64,000 nt of DNA from Hallerella sp964397425 (GCA_964397425.1 CAYNID010000004.1:152980-216979); one strand, 5' to 3'. Positions 1-8,229 are shown, counted from the stretch's first letter. Notes: generated from the letters alone by a model not told the origin. Numbers and translations: made by a program.

Positions 1-101
1 CTGGGCGTGTGAATTGTTCGGTCAAACGAATCGACGGCGCCGAGATCGGAAACTTTGCCGCTGGCTGTGGAAACTTCGATATCTAAAAAAACAATGTTCA
101 C
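1..101 (-). CDS. Exonuclease-like protein, N-terminal fragment (cut by window edge)
   Basis: The minus strand reads from a GTG at 101 off the left edge. The first residues are V/M-NIVFLDIEVSTASGKV followed by SDLGAVDSFDRTIHTP. The pattern of FLDIEV, then SGKV, then LGAVD matches the start of DEDD-type 3'-5' exonuclease domains (DnaQ-like, motif Exo I with D and E), which in some bacteria are fused to a RecQ-type helicase. Only about 33 codons are visible, so the rest of the architecture is unknown. No clear Shine-Dalgarno precedes the GTG, so the start is uncertain. Confidence 0.5.
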   Translation of the reverse strand, partial: MNIVFLDIEVSTASGKVSDLGAVDSFDRTIHTP

Positions 102-205
102 GATATTAAAATAATTCTTTTCTATAAAAGTATTTGGTTTTTCGTCTTTAAACGGTAACGTACATTTTCTTTCGCAAATTTCATCAAGCCCCCCCCGCAG
201 GAATT

Positions 206-246
206 TTCCTTTAAAATTAAAAACGGGAAACGCTGATTTTCCCGTT
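206..246 (-). terminator. Intrinsic terminator after the Ser-rich lipoprotein gene
   Basis: A 9-bp stem (AACGGGAAA at 222-230 with TTTCCCGTT at 238-246, 7-nt loop) lies 32 nt downstream of the stop at 279. On the minus strand it is followed by TTTAATTTT. Confidence 0.7.
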
Positions 247-278
247 CTCGTTTTTTTGACCAATCAAAATTTTTCAGA

Positions 279-1367
279 TTAATCGATGTCGAACATTTTC
301 GAAGGTAGGGCGCTGCGCTTTTTTATGCTCGTGACGGCAATTTCATAAGTTGTGTGAAGCGAATCCGATTTGAGATAATCTCTGTAAGAATCGTCTCTTA
401 AGTATTGGGAACGTTCTATCAAAACTGAACTGACTGCACCCGGAAAATCTGCGGATTCATCGTAGTATCCATAGGTATAAATGGTGGACGTGTCCCCGAC
501 AACTTGGGAAACCTTTACGATGCGCTCTTCGCAAGAGGAATAGTAAAGAGTGGGGTTTGCAGCGTCGATGGGAGATAATTTCCATAGTTTCCCATCAAAT
601 TCGGCTTGAGTGTTGTAATCAGCAGCCATTCCAATTTGACGGTTGAAATCCGTCAAATCGTACTCCGCATCGGAGCTGGGGTACCGTTTTCCGGTTTTTA
701 AGTCGGTGACGCTTATCCGTCCGTCATTTCGAACCGTTTTTACCTTGACACCTCCAAAGGCGCTCGTGTTGGATGTAAGTACCGATTTTGTCGGCCCGGC
801 GGTGATAACGGAAACCGAGAAATTTATATCGATGATTGAAGCGGAGTAAGCTCGCGTATTATAGTTCTTTTCAATGGTGTCTGGAAGGGCGGCCTTCTTT
901 TGATTTTCAAAAACGGTGTTTACATCCACATCGCCGGGTTCCGTTGAACAAGCTTTTATTGAGACGAATGGCGATGATGAAATCGGGATGGCACTGGACG
1001 AACTCGTTTCCGTCGAAGAGGAAGATTTTGCGGAGCTACCGCTTAGCTCTTCGCTGGAAGATGAATCCATCGGCGAACTGGACTCGTCCTTCTCGCTGCT
1101 GGATGTCCCCAGAGTTGTAGAACTTGAACTCCCCGAATTGGAAGAATTCGAAGATTCGTTTGCAGAACAGCTTGATTCGGCTTCACTGTCAGACGACCAC
1201 TTTTCATCGGATGACGACGAAACCGATGGTCCTTCCTGTTCTTCAGCACTGCTTGAAAAGCTTGTTTCTTCCGGTCCGTTGGTGGATGCGGCATTGTCGC
1301 AACCCGAAAATGCAATCAGCGCAATTGTGACCGCACTAGTAGAAATGAATTTGTAAAAACGTTTCAT
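279..1367 (-). CDS. Secreted lipoprotein with serine-rich linker
   Basis: About 362 aa. I start at ATG 1367 because the protein then begins MKRFYKF, with a hydrophobic stretch and a lipobox ending in SGC near residue 26, which is a typical lipoprotein signal. Residues about 35-130 are a low-complexity linker dominated by Ser, Glu, Asp and Thr (runs such as SSSS repeated), the kind of linker common in Fibrobacter secreted proteins. The remaining ~230 residues are a folded-looking domain that I do not recognise. It contains few cysteines and a closing segment about RSQYLRDDSYRDYLKSD. No function can be assigned; attachment to the outer membrane with the domain displayed on a flexible stalk is an inference. 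A terminator follows at 222-246. Confidence 0.75.
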   Translation of the reverse strand: MKRFYKFISTSAVTIALIAFSGCDNAASTNGPEETSFSSSAEEQEGPSVSSSSDEKWSSDSEAESSCSANESSNSSNSGSSSSTTLGTSSSEKDESSSPMDSSSSEELSGSSAKSSSSTETSSSSAIPISSSPFVSIKACSTEPGDVDVNTVFENQKKAALPDTIEKNYNTRAYSASIIDINFSVSVITAGPTKSVLTSNTSAFGGVKVKTVRNDGRISVTDLKTGKRYPSSDAEYDLTDFNRQIGMAADYNTQAEFDGKLWKLSPIDAANPTLYYSSCEERIVKVSQVVGDTSTIYTYGYYDESADFPGAVSSVLIERSQYLRDDSYRDYLKSDSLHTTYEIAVTSIKKRSALPSKMFDID

Positions 1368-1500
1368 ACACAAAATAATAAAAAAACACAAGAGTTCATT
1401 CCCCTCGAAGGGCCGCGAATAGCAAGCGCTGTTCCACCATTTTCGCCTTACACCCGCAAATCGGTTCCAACGGACGAACGGTCAACTCACCACGAAACGG

Positions 1501-2271
1501 CTATTTTCTTTTTTTCAGGTAAATATACGTCACATCGGAATTGACCTGTTTGCGTTCTTGGATTTCAAAGATATCATCGCGGGCTTTCACAAGTTCGCTA
1601 AGTTTTTTAAATCCGTATTGGCGGGAATCAAAGTCGGATTTCAATTTCAACAGGATACTTCCAAATGTGGCGATGTTCGACCAACCGGAATCATCACTGG
1701 ACTGTTCAAGGGCATTTTCAATCGTTTTCAAGGGGAGTTTTGCACGTTCTTTGGATTTCGCCTTTTCAACCGTTTTTGAATCGGAGAGAGCCTCCGCAGA
1801 CCGGGGAGTCAAAATTTCAATATCAACAAATTTATGACACGCATTTTTAAATGCTTCTGGAGTTTTCTTTTTGCCGAACCCATAAACGGCAAGCCCTTCT
1901 TCGCGGATGCGGGTTGCAATACTGGTGAAATCACTGTCGCTCGAAATAATGCAAAATCCGTCAAAGCGGCGGGTATACATTAAATCCATCGCATCGATAA
2001 TCATCGTACTATCGGTCGCGTTTTTTCCTGTCGTATAAGCGAATTGCTGAACCGGTTTGATGGCGAACTTGTTCAAAATCGAACGCCATTGGCGACTCTG
2101 AGGCGAAGTGAAATCCCCATAGATCCGTTTTACAGTAGCTTCACCATATTTTGCAATTTCCGGAAGAAGATACTCGAAAGAAGAAGGTTGAGCGTTATCG
2201 GCATCGATGAGAACAGCCAACTTCGCAGAGGCTTCATCTGTTTCAATTTTTGATGTTGATTTCGTTTTCAT
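1501..2271 (-). CDS. NYN-domain (LabA/DUF88-like) protein with probable C-terminal OST-HTH domain
   Basis: 256 aa from ATG 2271 (MKTKSTSK). A start further upstream would run into the ahcY terminator hairpin. Residues about 18-155 form an NYN (PIN-like) nuclease fold: LAVLIDADNAQ carries the first acidic pair, KNATDSTMIIDAMDL the middle Asp, and CIISSDSDFTSIATRIRE the SDSDF motif, so the metal-binding acidic residues of the family are kept. The C-terminal ~75 residues (SGWSNIATFGSILLKL to VTYIYLKKRK) resemble an OST-HTH/LOTUS RNA-binding domain. Members of this family are predicted RNases or RNA-binding proteins; the substrate here is unknown. It lies downstream of ahcY on the same strand but beyond a strong terminator, so it is probably transcribed separately. 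Confidence 0.8.
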   Translation of the reverse strand: MKTKSTSKIETDEASAKLAVLIDADNAQPSSFEYLLPEIAKYGEATVKRIYGDFTSPQSRQWRSILNKFAIKPVQQFAYTTGKNATDSTMIIDAMDLMYTRRFDGFCIISSDSDFTSIATRIREEGLAVYGFGKKKTPEAFKNACHKFVDIEILTPRSAEALSDSKTVEKAKSKERAKLPLKTIENALEQSSDDSGWSNIATFGSILLKLKSDFDSRQYGFKKLSELVKARDDIFEIQERKQVNSDVTYIYLKKRK

Positions 2272-2275
2272 AAGG

Positions 2276-2307
2276 TAAAAAGTAAACCACCAGCCGGGCT
2301 GGTGGTT
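2276..2307 (-). terminator. Intrinsic terminator after ahcY
   Basis: AACCACCAGCC (2285-2295) and GGCTGGTGGTT (2297-2307) form a strong stem-loop 26 nt past the ahcY stop. On the minus strand it is followed by TTTACTTTTTACC. Confidence 0.8.
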
Positions 2308-2332
2308 CTTCATTTATTGCTTTCAAGCGTTA

Positions 2333-3793
2333 TCAGTAACGGTAGAATTCCGGTTTATACGGGCCTTCCACCTTCACGCCAATGTAATCAGCCTGTTCTT
2401 GCCGCAGCGTGGAAAGATGCACGCCCAATTTTTCCAAATGGAGGCGCGCCACTTTTTCATCGAGAATCATCGGCAAACGGTAAACTTTTCCCGCTTCGTA
2501 ACGGTAACCGCTTTCCGTTTGTTTCCCGGTCGCAGACAGCCACAAATCCACTTGAGCAATCGTCTGATTGGTGAAGCTCGCGCTCATGACAAAGCTCGGA
2601 TGTCCCGTCGCGCATCCCAAATTCAACAGACGACCTTCCGCCAAAACGAGAATGCTGTGTCCATCGGGGAAAATCCATTCATCGTATTGCGGCTTGATAT
2701 TGTTTTTGCGGATACCCGGCACTTTGGCAAGACCGGCCATGTCGATTTCATTGTCGAAATGCCCAATGTTCCCCACGATTGCGCGGTTTTTCATTTTCGC
2801 CATTTGCGCCGCAGAAATAATTCCGACGTTTCCCGTCGTCGTCACAAAGATATCGGCAAACGAAACAACTTCGTCAAGAGTCTTGACTTCATAGCCTTCC
2901 ATGGCAGCCTGCAATGCGCAAATCGGATCGATTTCCGTGACAATGACCCGGGCGCCCTGTCCGCGGAGAGACTGCGCGCATCCCTTGCCCACATCGCCGT
3001 AACCGCACACGACTGCGACTTTTCCAGCCATCATCACATCCGTCGCCCGATTCAGTCCGTCAATCAGAGAATGGCGGCAACCGTAAAGATTGTCAAACTT
3101 GGATTTTGTGACAGAATCATTCACATTGATTGCAGCAAACGGCAAACGGCCATCACGCGCCATTTCGTACAAGCGATGCACACCTGTTGTCGTCTCTTCA
3201 GAAACGCCCTTGACTTTTTGACGGAGTTTGGAAAAACGCTTCGGATCCTTGGCGATTTCAGCCCTGACAACGTCGAGGAACGCGCCCCATTCTTCGGAAT
3301 CCTTCTCCGGGTTGAATTCGGGAACCTTTCCGGCGTCTTCGAACTCCGCGCCACGGACAATCATCATCGTCGCATCGCCGCCATCATCGACAATCAAATC
3401 CGGGCCTTCACCATCTTCCCAAATCAAAGCGCGCGCCGTATTTTCCCAATATTCTTTGAGAGTTTCACCTTTCCACGCGAAAACCGGAGTGCCTTGCGGA
3501 TTTTCGACAGTTCCCTTTTTGCCGACAACAATCGCCGCGGCGGCATTATCCTGCGTGCTGAAAATATTGCAGCTCACCCAACGCACGTCTGCGCCCAATT
3601 CCGTCAACGTTTCAATGAGAATCGCCGTTTGCACGGTCATGTGGAGGCTTCCCATGATTCTTGCGCCGGCCAGCGGCTTTTTGCCCGCGTATTCTTTGCG
3701 GAGCGCCATCAGACCCGGCATTTCCGTTTCCGCCAAATCCAGTTCCTTGCGGCCTTCAACGGCCAAATTCAAATCCTTTACTTTGTATTCCAT
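2333..3793 (-). CDS. ahcY: Adenosylhomocysteinase
   Basis: 486 aa, within the size range of bacterial SAH hydrolases. It hydrolyses S-adenosylhomocysteine to adenosine and homocysteine, removing the product inhibitor of SAM-dependent methyltransferases. The N-terminal substrate domain has GSLHMTVQTA (residues about 48-57) and NDSVTKSKFDN (about 225). The NAD-binding Rossmann motif GYGDVGKG is at about 264-271, and the chain ends in the typical YKPEFYRY. MetH, which remethylates homocysteine, is encoded at 22472-26011. The gene has its own promoter with an inverted repeat around the -10 box (3818-3855) and a terminator at 2276-2307, so it looks monocistronic. Confidence 0.97.
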   Translation of the reverse strand: MEYKVKDLNLAVEGRKELDLAETEMPGLMALRKEYAGKKPLAGARIMGSLHMTVQTAILIETLTELGADVRWVSCNIFSTQDNAAAAIVVGKKGTVENPQGTPVFAWKGETLKEYWENTARALIWEDGEGPDLIVDDGGDATMMIVRGAEFEDAGKVPEFNPEKDSEEWGAFLDVVRAEIAKDPKRFSKLRQKVKGVSEETTTGVHRLYEMARDGRLPFAAINVNDSVTKSKFDNLYGCRHSLIDGLNRATDVMMAGKVAVVCGYGDVGKGCAQSLRGQGARVIVTEIDPICALQAAMEGYEVKTLDEVVSFADIFVTTTGNVGIISAAQMAKMKNRAIVGNIGHFDNEIDMAGLAKVPGIRKNNIKPQYDEWIFPDGHSILVLAEGRLLNLGCATGHPSFVMSASFTNQTIAQVDLWLSATGKQTESGYRYEAGKVYRLPMILDEKVARLHLEKLGVHLSTLRQEQADYIGVKVEGPYKPEFYRY

Positions 3794-3817
3794 AGGGATT
3801 CCTTTTCGTAAAAAGTT

Positions 3818-3855
3818 TTATGCGTAAATATAAAAAGACGCATAAGCATTTTCAA
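3818..3855 (-). promoter_or_regulatory. ahcY promoter with inverted repeat around the -10 box
   Basis: On the minus strand, TTGAAA (3850-3855) and TATATT (3827-3832) are spaced by 17 nt, a good sigma-70-type promoter ending about 34 nt before the ahcY start. A perfect 8-bp inverted repeat, TTATGCGT (3838-3845 read on minus) and ACGCATAA (3818-3825), flanks the -10 element with a 12-nt centre. This position fits a repressor operator; the regulator is not known. Confidence 0.6.
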
Positions 3856-3947
3856 CCCGCACGACCGCCTCCCGCGCAGCCTTCAAACTTTTCAACATTT
3901 ATCCACATTTCATTCCCCGTCGTAGATTCCGTTTTTCCGGCCCACCC

Positions 3948-4015
3948 TTGAGAATTTTCGAACTTTTACTATTTTTGGGGGCAAAAAGTTTTTAAAACGG
4001 CAACATTTCGTTGCC
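3948..4015 (+). promoter_or_regulatory. rpmH promoter and leader hairpin
   Basis: TTGAGA (3948-3953) and TATTTT (3970-3975) with a 16-nt spacer upstream of rpmH. A short hairpin GGCAAC-ATTTC-GTTGCC (3999-4015) sits just before the AAAGG Shine-Dalgarno of rpmH. The promoter call rests on two hexamers only. Confidence 0.45.
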
Positions 4016-4029
4016 TAAAGGTCAGAACT

Positions 4030-4185
4030 ATGAAAAGAACATTCCAGCCGCACAACCGCAAGCGTCACAACACCCACGGATTCCGCGCCCGCATGGAAGA
4101 TCGTTGGGGCCGCGCAGTCCTCAGCCGTCGCCGCGCCAAGGGCCGCAAACGTCTTACGGTCAGCGATACGATTTATAAGAAGTAA
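4030..4185 (+). CDS. rpmH: Ribosomal protein L34
   Basis: 51 aa, highly basic, beginning MKRTFQPHNRKRHNTHGFRA and ending DTIYKK; the MKRTFQP and THGFRARM motifs are diagnostic for bL34 of the large ribosomal subunit. AAAGG lies about 8 nt before the ATG. It heads the classic rpmH-rnpA-yidD-yidC cluster, with only 9 nt between its stop and the proposed rnpA start. Confidence 0.97.
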   Translation: MKRTFQPHNRKRHNTHGFRARMEDRWGRAVLSRRRAKGRKRLTVSDTIYKK

Positions 4186-4194
4186 GGCCGGGTT

Positions 4195-4533
4195 ATTCCA
4201 AGCCTACGTTCTTTCAGGCTCGAATCCGAGTCCGATTACCGACAAATCGCTCATCACGGAAAACGCGTCCACGCATCGTCTTTGACCTTGCAATGGATCG
4301 AAAGCCCGGATGGCGTTTGTCGGTTTTGCTTTTTGGCGAGAAAAAAGAACGGTAACGCTGTTTACCGGAACCGTTGTCGGCGCATTTTGCGTCCTGTTTT
4401 TTTTGAAAAAGCACCGAATATCAAAAATCCCGTATGGGCAATGATATTTGTCAACGACAAAGAAGACACGATGACTTCGGAGCGTTTGCGCAAATCCGCT
4501 CAAAAAATTTTTGAAAAGATGGGTTGGGTATGA
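4195..4533 (+). CDS. rnpA: Ribonuclease P protein component (probable AUU start)
   Basis: About 112 aa. RnpA binds the RNase P RNA and helps it process tRNA 5' leaders. The signature KNGNAVYRNRCRRILRPVF (residues about 56-74) matches the conserved RNR region. The N-terminal part LRSFRLESESDYRQIAHHGK also matches the family, so translation must begin upstream of the first TTG at 4282. Between the rpmH stop (4183-4185, same frame) and this conserved segment there is no ATG, GTG or TTG. The best candidate is ATT at 4195, placed 7 nt after TAAGG (4183-4187). The stop overlaps the yidD start as ATGA. The identity is secure; the start codon is an inference. Confidence 0.88.
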   Translation: MPSLRSFRLESESDYRQIAHHGKRVHASSLTLQWIESPDGVCRFCFLARKKNGNAVYRNRCRRILRPVFFEKAPNIKNPVWAMIFVNDKEDTMTSERLRKSAQKIFEKMGWV

Positions 4534-4778
4534 AAATCAGCAGAGTCATGGAAAACTTGCTCATCTTTCCCATTCGGATTTACCAAAAAATCCACCCCTA
4601 TTTTTTTCACGGCGTTTGCCGTTTCTCGCCCACTTGTTCCCAATATGCCATTGAAGCCATCCGGGTTCACGGAGCCTTCAAAGGTTTCTATCTTGCCGTT
4701 TTTCGAATCCTCCGTTGCAATCCTTTTTGCCGTGGAGGCCTTGATCCGGTTCCGCCCAAGAAAGAGAAGGAAAAATGA
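4530..4778 (+). CDS. yidD: Membrane protein insertion efficiency factor YidD
   Basis: 82 aa from ATG 4530, which overlaps the rnpA stop (ATGA); a TTG two codons earlier is possible. The motif CRFSPTCSQYAIEAI (residues about 30-44) and the later CNPFCRGGLDPVP are the DUF37/YidD hallmarks. YidD is a small membrane-associated protein that aids YidC-dependent insertion. It overlaps the yidC start by four bases (ATGA), so all three downstream genes of this operon are translationally coupled. Confidence 0.95.
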   Translation: MKISRVMENLLIFPIRIYQKIHPYFFHGVCRFSPTCSQYAIEAIRVHGAFKGFYLAVFRILRCNPFCRGGLDPVPPKKEKEK

Positions 4779-6607
4779 AACCCACATCCGTCATTGGAGT
4801 CATCCTTTTAGTTGGCCTCTTCATCTGGTCGATGTCCATGTCCACCGCCCGCGTACAACAAGCGGACGAAGCTGCCCATGCCAAAACGGAGTCGTCCGAA
4901 TCCGTCCGCACCTCTTCGCTCCAGATTCCGGAGCTTTCGCCTTTGGATTCTTCGAAGATTGCCCCCGTCTCGCTTTCCGGAGAAGCAAAACCGGCCGTTG
5001 AACCGGCACTCCAGGATTCTTCCAAGCAGGATTCCGCCCAAATTCCGGCAAAGCCCGTCTCTCCGCGGAAAGTGAAAATTGAAACGGAACATTTTTCTGC
5101 GATTCTTGACAACCGCGGCGCAAAAATTGCGAGCGTCATTGTCAAGGCTCTCCCCGATTCCAATGGAAATTATCCTGAAATCATCGGAGATTCCGTCCAA
5201 GGCGCCCTGGGACTGAAAATTGACGGAGCGGATCTTTCCGATCAACTTTTTTCTCTTCCCGATGCGACGCCAGACTCCATTTATGTTTCCAAAGACACGA
5301 GTCTTGTTTTCACGTTCACCGATCCGAACGGCAAAAAAGTCCACCGCCATTACAGCTTCACCCATTCCGGCGTGAGCATCAAACAGTCCATTTCGTTCGA
5401 AGGTTTTACACCCAAAAATTACGACATCCTTTGGAACGGCGGAATGAAAGAAACCGAAGTTTTCCCCAAAGGGAAAAGCTTTGGCGGCGGAGCTTATTTC
5501 TTCAGCGAAGTAATTTTCAACGATATGTATAGCGTGGAACGCGAAACAGTGCGCGACCGCGAAGTGTTCAACGAAAAAGAGGGAAAATTCCTTTGGGCGG
5601 GAATGCGCCGCAAATACGTGGCCGCCGTCATCAAGTTTCCCGAACCTTCCGGCGCCAAACTCATCGCCGAACATATCTCCGCCAAAGACGCGGACAGCAA
5701 AGATCCGGGAACATACCGGTTGAATCTTTCCGATTACATGGATGAACGCGAAACGATTGACTTTGACTTCATGATTCTTCCGCTGAACTGGTCCGACATC
5801 AAGAAATTCGATTTGGGATTTGAAAAAATCATTGTCAGCGGTTGGACCTGGTGCGGCGCAGACGTTTGGTTTGTCGGCCTTTGCGGATTTTTGCTCTGGT
5901 TGCTCAAAGCGTTCTATTCCATCATTCCGAACTACGGCGTGGGAATCATCTTGCTCACGATTTTAGTCCGGATGTTGACCACTCCGCTTACACTCAAGCA
6001 GCTCCGTTCCACCAGGGAAATGGGCAAGCTCAAGCCGGAACTCGATGCCATCAATGTCAAGTACCGGGCGGATCCCCGTCAAAAACAAGCCGCCATCATG
6101 GAACTTTACGCCAAGCATAAAATCAATCCGATGGCTTCTTGCACGGGCGGCTGCCTTCCGATGCTCATCCAAATGCCGGTTTTCTTTGCGCTCTTCATGG
6201 TGTTCGGGCGGGCAATTGAATTGCGCGGACAACCGTTCTTTGGCTGGATTGCGGATCTTTCCCGTTCCGATGTCATCTGGAGCGGATTCTCCATTCCTTA
6301 CATCATGCCGGACGGCATCGCCATTTTGCCCATCGTGATGGTTTTCACGACTTACTTCCAAACGAAGCAGTCGATGAAATCCATGACCGATCCGGCGCAG
6401 CAAAAAATGATGGTTTGGATGATGCCCATTATGATGTTCCTGTTCAGCGCGGTGATGCCATCGGGACTTGTCCTTTACTGGGTTATTTCAAACCTTTGGG
6501 GCATTGCCCAATATGCGATTGTCAACCGCAACCGCCCCGCTGCCGAACCTTCTACTTTGAAAGGGAAGAAAATCCAAGACGCGGTCATCGTCAAAAAGAA
6601 AAAGTAA
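4775..6607 (+). CDS. yidC: Membrane protein insertase YidC
   Basis: 610 aa, longer than E. coli YidC (548). An N-terminal membrane anchor (residues about 5-22, VIGVILLVGLFIWSMSM) is followed by a Ser/Pro/Lys-rich linker to about residue 90, and then by the periplasmic beta-sandwich domain of Gram-negative YidC. The conserved Oxa1 core starts near residue 360 with NYGVGIILLTILVRMLTTPL, which carries the positively charged Arg of the hydrophilic groove. It continues with SCTGGCLPMLIQMPVFFALF and ends with SGLVLYWVISNLWGIAQ. The presence of the periplasmic domain supports a diderm cell. The terminator at 6633-6660 closes the operon. Confidence 0.97.
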   Translation: MKPTSVIGVILLVGLFIWSMSMSTARVQQADEAAHAKTESSESVRTSSLQIPELSPLDSSKIAPVSLSGEAKPAVEPALQDSSKQDSAQIPAKPVSPRKVKIETEHFSAILDNRGAKIASVIVKALPDSNGNYPEIIGDSVQGALGLKIDGADLSDQLFSLPDATPDSIYVSKDTSLVFTFTDPNGKKVHRHYSFTHSGVSIKQSISFEGFTPKNYDILWNGGMKETEVFPKGKSFGGGAYFFSEVIFNDMYSVERETVRDREVFNEKEGKFLWAGMRRKYVAAVIKFPEPSGAKLIAEHISAKDADSKDPGTYRLNLSDYMDERETIDFDFMILPLNWSDIKKFDLGFEKIIVSGWTWCGADVWFVGLCGFLLWLLKAFYSIIPNYGVGIILLTILVRMLTTPLTLKQLRSTREMGKLKPELDAINVKYRADPRQKQAAIMELYAKHKINPMASCTGGCLPMLIQMPVFFALFMVFGRAIELRGQPFFGWIADLSRSDVIWSGFSIPYIMPDGIAILPIVMVFTTYFQTKQSMKSMTDPAQQKMMVWMMPIMMFLFSAVMPSGLVLYWVISNLWGIAQYAIVNRNRPAAEPSTLKGKKIQDAVIVKKKK

Positions 6608-6632
6608 ATTCTCTTTTTGAAATTTTCCAATG

Positions 6633-6662
6633 AAATATCGCCGCGAATGCGGCGATATTTTT
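6633..6662 (+). terminator. Intrinsic terminator of the rpmH-yidC operon
   Basis: A 12-bp perfect stem AAATATCGCCGC (6633-6644) and GCGGCGATATTT (6649-6660), with a 4-nt loop, 25 nt after the yidC stop and followed by TTAT. Confidence 0.85.
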
Positions 6663-6665
6663 ATA

Positions 6666-6700
6666 CAAAAGAGGCGTGAACAAAATTCACGCCTCTTTTG
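6666..6700 (-). terminator. Intrinsic terminator of cysS (possibly bidirectional)
   Basis: A 15-bp perfect stem CAAAAGAGGCGTGAA (6666-6680) and its complement (6686-6700) with a 5-nt loop. It has A/T-rich flanks on both sides, so it can serve the convergent yidC operon as well as cysS, whose stop is at 6717. Confidence 0.85.
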
Positions 6701-6716
6701 ACTGATTGAAAACGAT

Positions 6717-8132
6717 CTATTTTCGAGTCCAAACGGTTCCTTGCGGACCGTCTTTGATTTCAACGCCCTTTTCTTTGAGCAAATCCCGGATGCGGTCGCT
6801 TTCCGCCCAGTTCTTTGTTTTGCGGGCTTCGGCGCGTTCTGCTATCAACTCTTCAATTTCTGCAGAATCATCCACCGCGTTCGGATCCTGTTTTTTGGCG
6901 TATTCTTTGCGGGGTTCATCTAATTTCAATCCGAGGACACGGTCGAAATCAGCGACAAGCGCTGCCTTTTCCCCTTCAGAAAGATCCGTTTTCAAAACGC
7001 TGTTGAGAATGCCCAATGCTTTCGGCATATTCAAATCATCCCCAATTGCATTTTTAAAATCTTCGCGCCATTTTTTGGCCTGTTCCGATTCAATCGCAGT
7101 CGCTTTTCCTATCAGCGGATCCGTTTTTTTGTGAAGGCTTTTCAACGCATCCCGTGCGCTGTCCAGCGATTCAAAACTGAAATTCAGATAATTGCGGTAA
7201 TGGCTGGTAAGCGCGAAGAGGCGATAATCCAACGGATTGTAGCCTTTGTCTTCCAAAACGCTGACCGTAAGAAATTCTCCGGAACTCTTACTCATTTTGG
7301 CGCCGTCCAAACGCAAAAATTCTCCATGCATCCAAAAACGGGAAAACGGTTTTCCTGTCGCACATTCACTTTGAGCGATTTCATTTGTGTGGTGAACGCG
7401 GATATGGTCCGTGCCGCCGCAATGGATGTCTAACGTAGGACCGTTATACTTCATCGCCATGGCGGAGCATTCGATGTGCCAACCGGGAAATCCGACTCCC
7501 CATGGGCTGTCCCATTCCATGAGGCGCTTCTTGTCTTTGGGGCTAAACTTCCAAAGGGCAAAATCTGTCGGAGCATGTTTTTCGCCCATATCAATGCGAG
7601 AGCCTTGGCGCAGGTTTTCCACATCCAACCGGGCAAAATCCGCATAGTGCGGGTCTTTGAGACTGTCAAAATAAATGCCGTCCGAGGTTCGATAGGTAAA
7701 GCCCTTTTCTTCAAGCGTTTTGACCAAGGCGATTTGTTCTTGAATATGATCTGTCGCCCGGACCCATTTTGTCGGCTCTTTGATATTCAAAGCGTGCCAA
7801 TCCTTCATGAATGCATCGGTATAGTATTGGGCAATTTCCCAAACCGATTTGCCTTCACGGGCGGCGCCTTTTTCCATTTTATCTTCACCCGTGTCTTGAT
7901 CGCTTGTCAAATGTCCCACATCGGTGATGTTCACGATGTGATTCAATTTATAGCCGTAATACTCCAATGTTCTACAGAGGGTATCTTCGAAAATATATGT
8001 GCGCAGATTTCCAATGTGCGCATAATGGTAAACAGTCGGTCCGCAACAATACATTTTAACGGTATCGTTTCCGGGTAAAAGACCGAAGGGTTCTTTCTTT
8101 CGAGATGCTGTATTGTAGAATGAGAGTGACAT
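6717..8132 (-). CDS. cysS: Cysteinyl-tRNA synthetase
   Basis: 471 aa, normal family length. Class I synthetase that charges tRNA-Cys. Near the N-terminus MYCCGPTVYHYAHIGNLR contains the zinc-binding Cys and the HIGH-type motif (HIGN); GGTDHIRVHHTNEIAQSE supplies the other zinc ligands, and AKMSKSSG is the KMSKS loop. The C-terminal ~100 residues (ELIAERAEARKTKNWAESD) form the usual helical tRNA-binding domain. It stands alone: the 3' end has its own terminator, and upstream lies the repeat-filled gap 8133-8605. Confidence 0.97.
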   Translation of the reverse strand: MSLSFYNTASRKKEPFGLLPGNDTVKMYCCGPTVYHYAHIGNLRTYIFEDTLCRTLEYYGYKLNHIVNITDVGHLTSDQDTGEDKMEKGAAREGKSVWEIAQYYTDAFMKDWHALNIKEPTKWVRATDHIQEQIALVKTLEEKGFTYRTSDGIYFDSLKDPHYADFARLDVENLRQGSRIDMGEKHAPTDFALWKFSPKDKKRLMEWDSPWGVGFPGWHIECSAMAMKYNGPTLDIHCGGTDHIRVHHTNEIAQSECATGKPFSRFWMHGEFLRLDGAKMSKSSGEFLTVSVLEDKGYNPLDYRLFALTSHYRNYLNFSFESLDSARDALKSLHKKTDPLIGKATAIESEQAKKWREDFKNAIGDDLNMPKALGILNSVLKTDLSEGEKAALVADFDRVLGLKLDEPRKEYAKKQDPNAVDDSAEIEELIAERAEARKTKNWAESDRIRDLLKEKGVEIKDGPQGTVWTRK

Positions 8133-8229
8133 AGTGTTTCAAATTTAGAAAATCTTCCCCTAGTCAATCCTCCAGGCGCAACAAGAACGTTTCCATTCCC
8201 CAGAAAAATTCCGTCCGCAGTCAAATTTC

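Noticed and set aside
1392..1500. Possible small gene between the Ser-rich lipoprotein and the NYN gene
   Set aside because: No frame with start, ribosome site and plausible composition; nothing recognisable.
2399..3811. Long plus-strand open frame opposite ahcY
   Set aside because: It mirrors a highly conserved gene, has no family features and no ribosome site. Similar long antisense frames opposite lon, rpoB, rpoC and the Wzz gene come from low use of codons whose complements are stops.
3899..3907. Perfect DnaA box TTATCCACA between ahcY and rpmH, a classic oriC neighbourhood
   Set aside because: Only one box was found, dnaA is not here, and highly expressed genes to the right (rpoBC, ribosomal proteins) are transcribed toward this point, which does not fit an origin at this site.
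3794..4029. SAH or SAM riboswitch in front of ahcY
   Set aside because: The transcript leader is only about 25-30 nt after the predicted -10, too short for an aptamer; the symmetrical repeat is better explained as an operator.
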